Shown here piece after piece: positions 43,560 to 52,118 of a stretch of DNA of 64,000 nucleotides (positions are counted from its first letter, which is position 1; the number at the start of each line of letters is the position of its first letter). The notes under the pieces are model-generated. The model made no database searches and was not told the origin of the DNA. It saw only the letters and a list, made by a program, of their open reading frames with translations. Made by a program: the position numbers and the translations under genes. This stretch comes from an uncultured Eubacteriales bacterium (GTDB lineage Bacteria > Bacillota > Clostridia > Oscillospirales > Oscillospiraceae): the NCBI GenBank assembly GCA_900545405.1, contig UQYT01000012.1:1-64000 (forward strand), written 5' to 3'.

Positions 43560-44711
43560 CTATCTGCCATATATGGACGCTCGGGCTGGTTTTGGTCGGT
43601 ATTTTATGCCCGAAACCAGGCCCATGGCGGCGAACATGGAGAAGAGCGAGGAGCCGCCGTAGCTGAAGAAGGGGAGCGTGATGCCGACGACGGGGGCGAT
43701 GCCGATGCACATGCCGACGTTCTCGAAGGTCTGGAACACGACGGTGGCGGCGACGCCGAAGCAGACGAGCATGCTCATGGTGCTGCCGGAGCGGAGCCCG
43801 ACCTGAATGCAGCGGACGACGATTATCATGAGCAGCAGCAGCACGAGGCAGGCGCCGATGAGGCCGAGCTCCTCGCCGATGACGGCGAAGATGAAGTCCG
43901 TGTGCTTGCCGGGGATGGCGTTGGACTGGCTCTGCGTGCCCTCGCCGAGGCCGGTGCCCGTGAGCTGGCCGGAGGCGAGCGCAATTTTTGACTGGTTCTG
44001 CTGCCAGTTGATGCCCGTGTTGTCCGGGTCTATGCTGGAGTCATAGGGCGCGAGGATGCGGTTGCGCTGATAGTCCTCGAGGAAGTAGGTCCAGAAGATG
44101 GGCACCATGCAGGCGATGGCCGCCGCGCCCATGATGAACCAGTAGATCTTGACGCCCGCGACGAAGAGCATGACGGCGAAGATGAAGAAGTACACCAGCG
44201 CGCTGCCGAGGTCCTGCGCCGTGACCAGAATGAGGCCGAACATGAGGATGAAGTGGCCGACTATCTGGGCGACGGAGGTGACGGAGTTGAGATTTTTGTA
44301 GTCCTTGAGGTAGGCGAGCTGCTTTGCCAGGACGATTATGAAGGCCAGCTTGACGATCTCGGTGGGCTGGATGCCTATGCCGAAGAAGCGGAGCCAGCCG
44401 TTGTTGCCAGTGTCGCTCACCGCGCCGAAGGGGATGAGTGACAAAAGCAGCAGCGCGCTCAGGCCGTAGAGCCAGGTCCAGTGCTGGGCGAAGATGTCCA
44501 CGTCGATGACGGTCATCGCTATGAAGAGCAGCATGCCGAGCACCAGAGCCAGGGTCTGGACTATGACGAACTGGGCCGAGCCGTTTTCGTATGATTTGGT
44601 CGCGCTGGCGATTACGACTATGCCGTAAAGCGCGCAGATGACGCTCATTGTAAAGAGGAACATGTCCGCCCGATGCACGAAGTCGCGCAGCTGGGGCAGG
44701 AATTTTTTCAA
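43560..44711 (-). CDS. rodA: Rod-shape peptidoglycan polymerase RodA (SEDS family)
   Basis: This 383-residue SEDS glycosyltransferase polymerises lipid II for lateral wall growth with a class B PBP. It has 10 membrane segments. Family motifs are WLRFFGIGIQPTEIVKLAFII, AQDLGSALVY, HTDFIFAVIGEELGLIGA and GITLPFFSYGGSSLFSMFAAMGLV. The absence of division-type features favours RodA over FtsW. I prefer the TTG at 44711 because GAGG lies eight bases upstream; the GTG at 44720 overlaps that site. Divergent from tsaE. Confidence 0.92.
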   Translation of the reverse strand: MKKFLPQLRDFVHRADMFLFTMSVICALYGIVVIASATKSYENGSAQFVIVQTLALVLGMLLFIAMTVIDVDIFAQHWTWLYGLSALLLLSLIPFGAVSDTGNNGWLRFFGIGIQPTEIVKLAFIIVLAKQLAYLKDYKNLNSVTSVAQIVGHFILMFGLILVTAQDLGSALVYFFIFAVMLFVAGVKIYWFIMGAAAIACMVPIFWTYFLEDYQRNRILAPYDSSIDPDNTGINWQQNQSKIALASGQLTGTGLGEGTQSQSNAIPGKHTDFIFAVIGEELGLIGACLVLLLLMIIVVRCIQVGLRSGSTMSMLVCFGVAATVVFQTFENVGMCIGIAPVVGITLPFFSYGGSSLFSMFAAMGLVSGIKYRPKPARASIYGR

Positions 44712-44768
44712 GGCCCTCACCTCGATACAGGGAATATGGCATTATGGGATTATAGCACATTCTTTGGC

Positions 44769-44797
44769 TTTACGCAACGGCGAAGCCGGTGTATAAT
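44769..44797 (+). promoter_or_regulatory. Promoter of tsaE-tsaB(-upp)
   Basis: TTTACG (44769-44774), 17 bp and TATAAT (44792-44797) lie 32 bp before the tsaE start. Confidence 0.6.
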
Positions 44798-44828
44798 AGA
44801 ATGCCGCATAAAAAGAAGGAGGCGGAAT

Positions 44829-45245
44829 ATGCGGGAGATAATATCAAACAGCGAGCGGGATACAGAGCTCGCGGGGGAGCGCTTCGGCGCAGAGGTGCCG
44901 GACGGCACCGTGGTTGCGATGTACGGTGAGCTCGGCTCGGGCAAGACGGCCTTTGTGCGCGGCATGGCCCGGGGCATGGGCATAGACTGCCGCGTCTCCA
45001 GCCCCACCTTCACCATCGTGAACGAATATCTCGGCAAGAGGGAGCTCATCCACTTCGACATGTACCGGCTCGCCTCGGCGGACGAGCTCTGGGACATCGG
45101 CTGGGAGGACTACCTCGCGCGCGGCGCGGTCTGCGCCGTGGAGTGGAGCGAGAACGTCGAGGGCGCCTTCTACGGCGATGAGATAAAGGTCATCTTTGAA
45201 AAAACGGGCGAGAATTCTCGCCTCATCAGGATAGAGGGGGAGTGA
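44829..45245 (+). CDS. tsaE: tRNA t6A biosynthesis ATPase TsaE
   Basis: This 138-residue P-loop ATPase is needed with TsaB, TsaC and TsaD for N6-threonylcarbamoyladenosine at position 37 of ANN-decoding tRNAs. The Walker A motif GELGSGKT is at residues 33-40, followed by SSPTFTIVNEY and HFDMYRLASADELWDIGWEDYL. I chose the ATG at 44829 because AAGGAGG lies seven bases upstream. TsaB follows after four bases. TsaD is not in the window. Confidence 0.95.
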   Translation: MREIISNSERDTELAGERFGAEVPDGTVVAMYGELGSGKTAFVRGMARGMGIDCRVSSPTFTIVNEYLGKRELIHFDMYRLASADELWDIGWEDYLARGAVCAVEWSENVEGAFYGDEIKVIFEKTGENSRLIRIEGE

Positions 45246-45249
45246 GCCC

Positions 45250-45948
45250 ATGCTGATACTCGGACTGGAGTCCTCTGCAAAGGCGGCGTCGGCCGCGCTT
45301 TGCCGGGACGGGGAGCTCATAGCTCAGTATAGCCAGTGTTCGGGCCTGACACACAGCCGGACGCTGCTGCCCATGGTCGAGGACCTGCTGAAGAACACGG
45401 AGACGAAGCTCGCGGACGTGGACGCCGTTGCGGTGGCGCGCGGGCCGGGCTCGTTCACGGGCATACGCATAGGCGTGGCGGCGGTGAAGGGGCTGTGCTG
45501 GGGCTCGGAGAAGCCGGCGATAGGCGTGTCCACGCTGGCGGCCATGGCCTGGAACGGCGTCGCCGCTGGCGAAGGCACACGCGTCTGCTGCTGCATGGAC
45601 GCGAGGCGCCAGCAGATATACAACGCGGTCTTCGAGATAAGAGACGGCAAACCGGTCCGTCTTGTTCCCGACCGGGCGATAGCGATAGAGGAGCTGGCCG
45701 CGGAGCTGGAAAAATGCGAAAAACGTGTTTTTCTTGTTGGAGACGGCGCGCGGCTGTGCTATAATCGTCTGGGCGAGCTGGGCATCAGCTGCACCCTGGC
45801 CCCGGAACCGCTGACGCAGCAGAGCGCCTACGGCGTGTGCCGCGCGGCGGAGACGGAGACCCCGGCCCCGGCTTCGGAGCTGCTACCGGTGTATTTGCGG
45901 CTGTCCCAGGCAGAACGGGAGCGGCAGGCCAGACTGTCGCAGAGATAA
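45250..45948 (+). CDS. tsaB: tRNA t6A biosynthesis protein TsaB
   Basis: This 232-residue ASKHA-fold partner of TsaD shows the family pattern LGLESSAKAASAAL, SQCSGLTHSRTLLPMVEDLL, VARGPGSFTGIRIGVAAVKGLCW and STLAAMA. The C-terminal half is less conserved, as usual. It is co-transcribed with tsaE, and upp follows after 24 bp. The rimI-type acetyltransferase gene often placed next is absent here. Confidence 0.95.
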   Translation: MLILGLESSAKAASAALCRDGELIAQYSQCSGLTHSRTLLPMVEDLLKNTETKLADVDAVAVARGPGSFTGIRIGVAAVKGLCWGSEKPAIGVSTLAAMAWNGVAAGEGTRVCCCMDARRQQIYNAVFEIRDGKPVRLVPDRAIAIEELAAELEKCEKRVFLVGDGARLCYNRLGELGISCTLAPEPLTQQSAYGVCRAAETETPAPASELLPVYLRLSQAERERQARLSQR

Positions 45949-45972
45949 AAGAATAAAAGGAGACGAACCCCC

Positions 45973-46602
45973 ATGAGCAATGTGCACGTATTCGACCATC
46001 CCCTTATCCAGCACAAACTGAGCATCCTGCGCGACAAGAACACAGGCTCCAAGGCCTTCCGTGAGCTTGTCAGTGAGATAGCGATGCTGATGTGCTACGA
46101 GGCGACCCGCGACCTGCCCCTGGAGGACGTCGAAGTCGAGACCCCGCTGGCTGTTGCGAAGTGCCGCCACATAGCGGGCAAGAAGCTGGCGATAGTGCCC
46201 ATCCTCCGCGCGGGCCTGGGCATGGTGGACGGCATGGTGGCCCTGATGCCGAACGTGAAGGTCGGCCACATCGGCCTCTACCGCGACCCCAACACGCTCG
46301 AGCCGGTGAAGTACTACTTCAAGATGCCGCCCGACATCCAGGAGCGCGACGCGATAATCGTCGACCCGATGCTGGCCACCGGCGGCAGCGCGGCTGCTGC
46401 GGCGATGTTCCTGAAGGAAGTCGGCGTCAAGCACATCAAGCTCATGAGCATCATAGGCGCGCCCGAGGGCGTGGAGCGCATGCAGACCGAGCACCCGGAC
46501 GTGGACATCTACGTCGCGGGCATGGACGAGAAGCTCAATGACCACGGCTACATCGTCCCCGGCCTCGGCGACGCTGGCGACCGCATCTTCGGCACGAAAT
46601 AA
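45973..46602 (+). CDS. upp: Uracil phosphoribosyltransferase
   Basis: This 209-residue salvage enzyme makes UMP from uracil and PRPP. The PRPP loop is DPMLATGGSAAAA, and the uracil-binding C-terminal segment is GYIVPGLGDAGDRIFGTK. Length and the start (MSNVHVFDHPLIQHKLSILRDKNTG) are typical. AAAAGGAG is upstream of the ATG. It follows tsaB by 24 bp and ends at the terminator at 46606-46637. Confidence 0.98.
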   Translation: MSNVHVFDHPLIQHKLSILRDKNTGSKAFRELVSEIAMLMCYEATRDLPLEDVEVETPLAVAKCRHIAGKKLAIVPILRAGLGMVDGMVALMPNVKVGHIGLYRDPNTLEPVKYYFKMPPDIQERDAIIVDPMLATGGSAAAAAMFLKEVGVKHIKLMSIIGAPEGVERMQTEHPDVDIYVAGMDEKLNDHGYIVPGLGDAGDRIFGTK

Positions 46603-46605
46603 GAT

Positions 46606-46637
46606 AAAAAAACACCGCCCGGAGGCGGTGTTTTTTT
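46606..46637. terminator. Terminator of upp
   Basis: The stem CACCGCC / GGCGGTG, flanked by seven A and seven T residues, starts four bases after the stop. Confidence 0.92.
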
Positions 46638-46663
46638 ATGCGCGAAGCGCCTGAAGGGCAAGC

Positions 46664-47094
46664 CTTGCGCGTGTGCGCCGTTCTTTGGGGCAGAAATTGC
46701 CGCCCCTACTGCCCGTTCCACCCCATTTCTTTGCTCTTGCGCAAAGAAACGGGGTGGAGCCCCAAAGAAACGCGCTTGGGCGGTAGGCGGAAGCTGATAA
46801 CGACAGTGACACCCGCGAGGTCGACCAACCACGCAAAGCGACCATAACAAATCCCGTTCGCCCCCGGCGAAGGCAAGCGCTCAGATAACCACCAGCCCCT
46901 CGCCCAAAGTCGGGCGAGGAACGTTTCGCCCACCGAGGCATGAGCGCTCACGCGGATGGTGGAGCCGCCGGGGTAAAAAAGCGCTTTTCTTTGGCGGCTC
47001 GACACCGTTTCTTTGGGCAAGCACCAAAGAAATGGGGTCGAATGGCAGGGCAGGGTAGCGACCACCACCCAATAAAACGGCGCACACGTAGAAG
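46664..47094. mobile_element. Inverted-repeat-bounded non-coding element, full copy 3
   Basis: The left end CTTGCGCGTGTGCGCCG (46664) is matched by the right end CGGCGCACACGTAGAAG (47078-47094). Unit R1 spans 46718-46872 and reverse R2 spans 46890-47040. This order is the same as in copy 1. It lies between the convergent upp and ABC exporter genes, with module R3 next to it. Short reading frames here are not shared in frame with the other copies. Confidence 0.7.
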
Positions 47095-47263
47095 AGTAAA
47101 GAAAAGGGGGAACCCCCGGCGAGGGTTCCCCCTTAAACCCCTTCCTGCGCTTCAATAAGCACAAGAGAGTTCCGCGCTCTGCGGAGCGCGGCCAGGGGCG
47201 CCGCCCCTGGACCCCGCCGCCTTTGAAAAGGCGGGCGAAACTTTTATTCGCGCTTCGCGCAGC
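47078..47263 (+). repeat. GC-rich hairpin module R3 beside element copy 3
   Basis: The stem AAGGGGGAACCCCC / GGGTTCCCCCTT is followed by AAACCCCTTCCTGCGCT, CGCGCTCTGCGGAGCGCG, CCAGGGGCGCCGCCCCTGG, CGCCTTTGAAAAGGCG and CGCGCTTCGCGCAG. This is the same order as at 18206. It ends 11 bp before the ABC gene stop, so it probably terminates that transcript. Confidence 0.72.
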
Positions 47264-47273
47264 GAAGGGCGAG

Positions 47274-49118
47274 TCAGCTGAGTTCGAACATGCCGTTATA
47301 CAGCTTATAATAGAGGCCCTTCTGCGCTAGGAGGTCGTCGTGGTCGCCGCGCTCGACTATCTCGCCGTGCTCCCGTACCATGATGGCGTTGGCGTTGCGC
47401 ACGGTGGAGAGCCGGTGGGCGATGACGAACACGGTGCGGCCCTCCATCAGCCGGTCCATGCCCTTTTCTATCAGCGCCTCGGTGCGGGTGTCCACGCTGC
47501 TCGTGGCCTCGTCGAGTATGAGCACCGGCGGGTCTGCCACGGCCGCGCGGGCAATGGCCAGCAGCTGGCGCTGACCCTGCGAGAGATTCGCCCCGTCCGA
47601 GGTCACCATCGTGTCGTAGCCCTTCGGCAGGCGGCGGATGAAGGAGTCCGCGTTCGCTATCTTCGCCGCCGCCTCTATCTCCTCCTGCGTCGCGTCCAGC
47701 TTGCCGAAGCGGATGTTGTCCGCGATGGTCCCCGTGAAGAGGTGCGTGTCCTGCAGCACCATGCCAAGCGAGCGGCGGAGCGACTCCTTCTTGATGTCGC
47801 GCACGTCTATGCCGTCGTAGACCACCCGGCCGCCCTGCACGTCGTAAAAGCGGTTGATGAGGTTGGTTATCGTCGTCTTGCCCGCGCCGGTGGAGCCGAC
47901 AAAGGCTATCTTCTGCCCCGGTTTGGCGTAGAGGCTTATGCCGTGCAGCACGGGGTGCCCCGGCTCGTAGCCGAAGTCCACGCTCTCAAAGCGCACGTCG
48001 CCGCGCAATGGCGTGAGCGTCCCGTCGGGCGCGCGCCAGGCCCAGAGCCCGGTCTTGTGCTCCGTCTCACGCAGAGCGCCGTCGGCCCCGGCCTCGACGT
48101 TCACCAGCACCGTGCCGCCCTCGTCCGTCTCGGGCTTCTCGTCCATGACCTCGAACACGCGCTCCGCGCCCGCGAGGGCCGCGAGCAGGAAGTTCGACTG
48201 CTGCGTGAACTGGTTTATCGGCGCTGCCGCCTGGCGGACGAACACCAGATAGCTCGCAAGGCTGCCCGCGTCCATCGTCCCGCGCAGGGCCATTATACCG
48301 CCGAGCACGGCGACTATGGCGTAGTTCACGTACGAGATGCTCACCACCGCGGGGATCATCGTCGCGGCGTAGCTCTGCGCGCCGGTGCCCGCCTTCTGGA
48401 GCGCGCGGTTCTTGGCGACGAAGGTCTCGATGCTCGCGTCCTCGTGGTTGAACACCTTGACGACCTTCTGGCCGTTGACCATCTCCTCGATGTAGCCGTC
48501 CAGCTCGCCGAGATAGGCCTGCTGCTTGTTGTAATACGCCTTGCTGCGCCGGCCGCTGTATCGGATGTACAGGAACATGGCCGCATAGCAGACGGCGACG
48601 ATGAGCGAGAGCTTCCAGTTGAGCACAAAGAGCATGACGAGCGTGCCGGTCATCTGGATGAAGCTCTGTATGACCATGGCAAAGCTGTTGTTGAGCGCGT
48701 CGGCTATGGTGTCCACGTCGTTGGTGAAGTAGCTCATGACGTCGCCGCGGTTGCGGCCGTCGAACCAGACGAGGGGCAGGTCCTGCAAGTGCGCAAATAG
48801 GTCGCGGCGAATGTCGTAGAGCGCCTTCTGCGCCACGGAGACCATGCACTGGGTGTAGCCCAGCGCGCAGAGCACGCCGACGCCGTAGACGCAGGCCGTG
48901 AGCACCACGCCGGAGACGAACTCCTGCCAGGTGCCGCCGTCGAGGCTGTTCACGACGGGGCGTATCATGTACGTGCCCGCGAGGTTCGCCACGGCGCTGA
49001 CCGTGACGAGCAGCGCCACGGCAAAGAACAGCAGCTTGTAGTGCCCCATGTATCCGAGCAGGCGCCCCACCGTATAGCCGAGCCGCTTGGGCTTCTTACT
49101 GCTGAGCTGTCTGGCCAT
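47274..49118 (-). CDS. Heterodimeric ABC exporter subunit (canonical Walker B)
   Basis: This 614-residue protein has a six-helix exporter membrane domain (residues about 30-330) fused to an ATPase domain. Walker A is VGSTGAGKTT, the signature is LSQGQ (one change from LSGGQ), Walker B is LILDEATSSVD with the catalytic Glu, and the H-loop is VIAHRLSTV. An insert of about 30 residues precedes the ATPase domain. The ATG at 49118 (MARQLSSK) has AGGAGG upstream, and the first 23 bases overlap the partner gene. With the subunit encoded at 49096 it forms a drug or peptide exporter of the BmrCD/LmrCD kind (inference). Confidence 0.92.
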   Translation of the reverse strand: MARQLSSKKPKRLGYTVGRLLGYMGHYKLLFFAVALLVTVSAVANLAGTYMIRPVVNSLDGGTWQEFVSGVVLTACVYGVGVLCALGYTQCMVSVAQKALYDIRRDLFAHLQDLPLVWFDGRNRGDVMSYFTNDVDTIADALNNSFAMVIQSFIQMTGTLVMLFVLNWKLSLIVAVCYAAMFLYIRYSGRRSKAYYNKQQAYLGELDGYIEEMVNGQKVVKVFNHEDASIETFVAKNRALQKAGTGAQSYAATMIPAVVSISYVNYAIVAVLGGIMALRGTMDAGSLASYLVFVRQAAAPINQFTQQSNFLLAALAGAERVFEVMDEKPETDEGGTVLVNVEAGADGALRETEHKTGLWAWRAPDGTLTPLRGDVRFESVDFGYEPGHPVLHGISLYAKPGQKIAFVGSTGAGKTTITNLINRFYDVQGGRVVYDGIDVRDIKKESLRRSLGMVLQDTHLFTGTIADNIRFGKLDATQEEIEAAAKIANADSFIRRLPKGYDTMVTSDGANLSQGQRQLLAIARAAVADPPVLILDEATSSVDTRTEALIEKGMDRLMEGRTVFVIAHRLSTVRNANAIMVREHGEIVERGDHDDLLAQKGLYYKLYNGMFELS

Positions 49119-50847
49119 CGGCCTCACCTCCTCTCATCTGCGAGGCATAGATCTCCTGATATATCGGGTCGGACGCGAGCAGTTCGGCGTGGGTGCCGAC
49201 GGCGTGGATGCGCCCGTCCTCGAGTATGACTATCTTGTCGGTGTTCATCACGGAGCTTATGCGCTGGGCGATGACGATCTTCGTCACGCCCCGGAGCGCG
49301 GCGAGGGCGGAGCGTATCTTCGCCTCCGTGGCCGTGTCCACGGCGCTGGTGGAGTCGTCGAATATGAGAACCTTCGGCTTCTTGAGCAGCGCGCGGGCGA
49401 TGCACAGGCGCTGCTTCTGCCCGCCGGAGACGTTGACGCCGCCCTGGCCGAGGTCGGTGTCGAGCCCGCGCGGCATCCGCTCTATGAACTCATCGGCGCA
49501 GGCGGCGCGGCAGGCGGCCATGAGCGTCTCGTCGTCCGCGTCCGGGTCGCCCCAGCGCAGGTTGTCGCGTATAGTGCCGGAGAAGAGGACGTTCTTTTGC
49601 AGCACCATCGCCACGGCGTCCCGCAGCGCGGCGAGGTCATACTCCCGCACGTCGCGTCCGCCGACACGCACCGTGCCCTCCGTCGCGTCGTAGAGCCGGG
49701 GTATGAGCTGCGCCAGCGTGCTCTTGGCCGAGCCCGTGCCGCCGAGTATGCCCACCGTCTCGCCCGCCTTTATGTGCAGGTCCACGCCCGAGAGCGCGTA
49801 CTCCGCCGCGTCCGCGCGGTATTTGAAGGAGACGCCCTCGAAATCGACGCTCCCGTCCGCGACCTCGGTCACGGCCCCGTCGGGGGAGGAGAGCGCCGGA
49901 GCCTCGTCGAGCACCTCGCCTATGCGCCGCGCGCTGGCGAGGGAGCGGGTCAGCATCAAAAAGACGTTGGAGATGAGCATCAGCGAGTTCATGACCTGCA
50001 GAACGTAGCTGAGAAAGCCCGTGAGCTCGCCCACCTTGAGCTGGGAGCTGATTATCATGTTCCCGCCGAACCACATGATTCCCACGACGGAGCAGTACAT
50101 CGCAAGCTGCAGCGCCGGGAGGTTGAGCACGGCGCGGCGGAAGGTGCCGGCGCTGGTCTCCATCAGCGCGCCGTTGGCGGAGCTGAACTTCTCCTCCTCG
50201 TACTCGCCTCGCACGAAGGCCTTCACCGCGCGTATGGCCGTGAGGTTCTCCTGCACGACGGCGTTGAGCTTATCCACCGCACGCTGCAAGACCGAGTAGC
50301 GCGGTGCCACGCTGCGGACTATGAAGAACATGATGAGCGCCAGCACCGGCGCGCAGACGATGAACACCAGCGCGAGGCGCGCGTTCATCATGACCGAGAG
50401 CCCGATGCCCATGACCAGCATCAGCGGGCTGCGCACCAGGGGCCGGAGCCCGCCGCTCATGGCGTTCTGGATGACCGTCACGTCCGTCGTCATGCGGGTG
50501 ACGAGGCCGGAGGTCTCGAAGTGGTCGAGGTTTGAAAAGGCGTAGCTCTGCACGCGGCGGAACTCCGCCTCGCGGATGTTGGCGCCCCAGCCGTAGGCCG
50601 CGCGGGCGGCAAAGCGCGCGTACATCAGCCCCGCCACAAGCGCCAGCACGGCGCAGACGCTCATCTGGCCGCCTTTGACGAGTATGTAATGCACATCCCG
50701 GTTCGCTACGCCGACGTCTATGAGATCGGCCATGAGCACGGGGATGACCAGCTCGAAAAATGTCTCCACCAGCACCAGCACCATGCCGAGTATCAGGTCG
50801 CGCCGGTACTCATGCAGGCAGACAAAGAGCCGCTTGAGGTCGCTCAT
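49096..50847 (-). CDS. Heterodimeric ABC exporter subunit (degenerate site)
   Basis: This 583-residue exporter half-transporter has Walker A GGTGSAKST, with Ala in place of the last Gly before Lys. Its signature is VSGGQ. Walker B is VLIFDDSTSAVD, with Asp replacing the catalytic Glu, and the H-loop is VIAQRISSV, with Gln for His. These changes are those of the degenerate half of heterodimeric ABC exporters, so one ATP site of the pair should be weak. The start overlaps the MarR stop (ATGA). The MarR-exporter-exporter operon suggests drug-inducible efflux. Confidence 0.93.
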   Translation of the reverse strand: MSDLKRLFVCLHEYRRDLILGMVLVLVETFFELVIPVLMADLIDVGVANRDVHYILVKGGQMSVCAVLALVAGLMYARFAARAAYGWGANIREAEFRRVQSYAFSNLDHFETSGLVTRMTTDVTVIQNAMSGGLRPLVRSPLMLVMGIGLSVMMNARLALVFIVCAPVLALIMFFIVRSVAPRYSVLQRAVDKLNAVVQENLTAIRAVKAFVRGEYEEEKFSSANGALMETSAGTFRRAVLNLPALQLAMYCSVVGIMWFGGNMIISSQLKVGELTGFLSYVLQVMNSLMLISNVFLMLTRSLASARRIGEVLDEAPALSSPDGAVTEVADGSVDFEGVSFKYRADAAEYALSGVDLHIKAGETVGILGGTGSAKSTLAQLIPRLYDATEGTVRVGGRDVREYDLAALRDAVAMVLQKNVLFSGTIRDNLRWGDPDADDETLMAACRAACADEFIERMPRGLDTDLGQGGVNVSGGQKQRLCIARALLKKPKVLIFDDSTSAVDTATEAKIRSALAALRGVTKIVIAQRISSVMNTDKIVILEDGRIHAVGTHAELLASDPIYQEIYASQMRGGEADGQTAQQ

Positions 50848-51278
50848 GTCTCTCCGACCTCCTCGCCTCTGAGATTACGATAGGCGCGGCCGAGGTAGTC
50901 GGCGAACTGCTCGCGCTCGGCCTCGGAAAAGCCGCGCAGCAGCCTCTCGTCAAAGCGCTCGCAGCACGCGGCCCAGTCGGATGCCGCCTGGCGACCCTTG
51001 TCCGTGAGCTCCACCAGGCCGCAGCGCTTTCGCGGCGCGCCGGCGTCACGGGTGATGAAGCCCCTGCGCTCGAGCGCCGCGAGCATCCGCGATATCGCGG
51101 CGGGGTCGACCTCGAAATAGTCTGCCAGCTCCTTCTGCATGCAGCTGCCGTGGACCGAGAGATAGTTCAGCAGCTTCGGCTGCCCGGCCCCCAGCCCCAG
51201 CGCCGCGCCCATGGGCCGGAGCTCCGCCCTCTGCGCGTGGAACAGGCGAAAGATCTTCATGTGGAACCTGCGCTCCAT
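50844..51278 (-). CDS. MarR-family transcriptional regulator
   Basis: This 144-residue regulator has the MarR winged helix (LLNYLSVHGSCMQKELADYFEVDPAAISRMLAALERRGFITRDAGAPRKRCGLVELTDKGR). It is the first gene of the operon with the ABC exporter and overlaps its start by four bases. The two palindromes at 51295-51323 over its own promoter are almost certainly its operators. The ATG at 51278 has GGGAGG upstream. Confidence 0.94.
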   Translation of the reverse strand: MERRFHMKIFRLFHAQRAELRPMGAALGLGAGQPKLLNYLSVHGSCMQKELADYFEVDPAAISRMLAALERRGFITRDAGAPRKRCGLVELTDKGRQAASDWAACCERFDERLLRGFSEAEREQFADYLGRAYRNLRGEEVGET

Positions 51279-51294
51279 ACTGCGCCTCCCTTTA

Positions 51295-51349
51295 ATTGAC
51301 ATATCAATGATTGACTAGTCAATTATATCACTCCGCCCCAAAAAGTAAA
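51295..51349 (-). promoter_or_regulatory. MarR operon promoter with two tandem palindromic operators
   Basis: On the minus strand, TTTACT (51349-51344), 16 bp and TATAAT (51327-51322) form the promoter. ATTGACTAGTCAAT (51310-51323) is a perfect 14-bp palindrome. ATTGACATATCAAT (51295-51308) is a near-perfect one, 15 bp away centre to centre. Together they cover the -10 box and transcription start, fitting MarR repression. Confidence 0.75.
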
Positions 51350-51357
51350 GCCCCCTC

Positions 51358-51386
51358 TTGACAGGGGGGCCGTGCTGTTATTGAAT
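51358..51386 (+). promoter_or_regulatory. Promoter of the small ABC transporter operon
   Basis: TTGACA (51358-51363), 17 bp and TTGAAT (51381-51386) lie 37 bp before the ATPase start. The -10 box is weak. Confidence 0.45.
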
Positions 51387-51422
51387 AAAGGTAAAAGACA
51401 GCTACCCGGAAGGAGGAGCGAG

Positions 51423-52118
51423 ATGGCGGTACTCGAATGCGCCGGCCTGAGCAAGAGCTACGGGGCGGTAAAGGCTCTGGAGGACATAGACCTGAAGGTC
51501 GAGCCGGGACGGGTCGTGGGCCTGCTGGGCCCCAACGGCAGCGGCAAGACCACACTGATAAAGCTGGCGAACGGCCTGCTGCAGCCGAGCGCCGGGCGGA
51601 TACTGGTCTGCGGCCGCGAGCCGGGGCCAGAGACGAAGGCGGAAGTGTCGTACATGCCGGAGCGTCTGGAGATGCCGGAGTGGACGCGGGTGCGCCGCCT
51701 GGCTGATTTCTTTGCGGACTTCTACGCGGACTTTGACCGCGCGCGGGCCGCGGAGCTGCTGGAGCGGCTGGGCATAGACGGCGAGAGCCGCCTGAGACAG
51801 CTCTCCAAGGGCCTGAGGCAGAAGGTGCAGCTCTCGCTGGTGATGAGCCGCCGGGCGAAGCTCTATCTGCTCGACGAGCCCTTCGGCGGCATGGACCCGG
51901 CCTCGCGTGACCTGATGCTGGAGACGGTGCTGCAAAGCCGCGCGCCAGAGGCGGCGGTGGTCATCTCCACGCACATCATCACGGACGTGGAGCGCGTGCT
52001 CGACGACGTGGTGTTTCTTGACCGCGGAGGCGTCCGGCTCTGCTCCCCGGCCGCGGAGCTGCGCGCGCGGGAGGGCAAGAGCGTCGATGAGCTCTTCCGG
52101 GAGGTGTTCAGATGCTGA
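51423..52118 (+). CDS. ABC transporter ATP-binding protein (YtrB-like)
   Basis: This 231-residue ATPase has Walker A GPNGSGKTT, an LSKGLRQK signature variant, Walker B LYLLDEPFGGMDP and H-loop STHIITDVERVLDD. The motif set and short C-terminus match the YtrB/BcrA-type ATPases that pair with small permeases. I chose the ATG at 51423 because AAGGAGG lies upstream. The permease gene overlaps by seven bases. The transporter is divergent from the MarR operon, and its substrate is unknown (antibiotic, lantibiotic or envelope component). Confidence 0.93.
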   Translation: MAVLECAGLSKSYGAVKALEDIDLKVEPGRVVGLLGPNGSGKTTLIKLANGLLQPSAGRILVCGREPGPETKAEVSYMPERLEMPEWTRVRRLADFFADFYADFDRARAAELLERLGIDGESRLRQLSKGLRQKVQLSLVMSRRAKLYLLDEPFGGMDPASRDLMLETVLQSRAPEAAVVISTHIITDVERVLDDVVFLDRGGVRLCSPAAELRAREGKSVDELFREVFRC

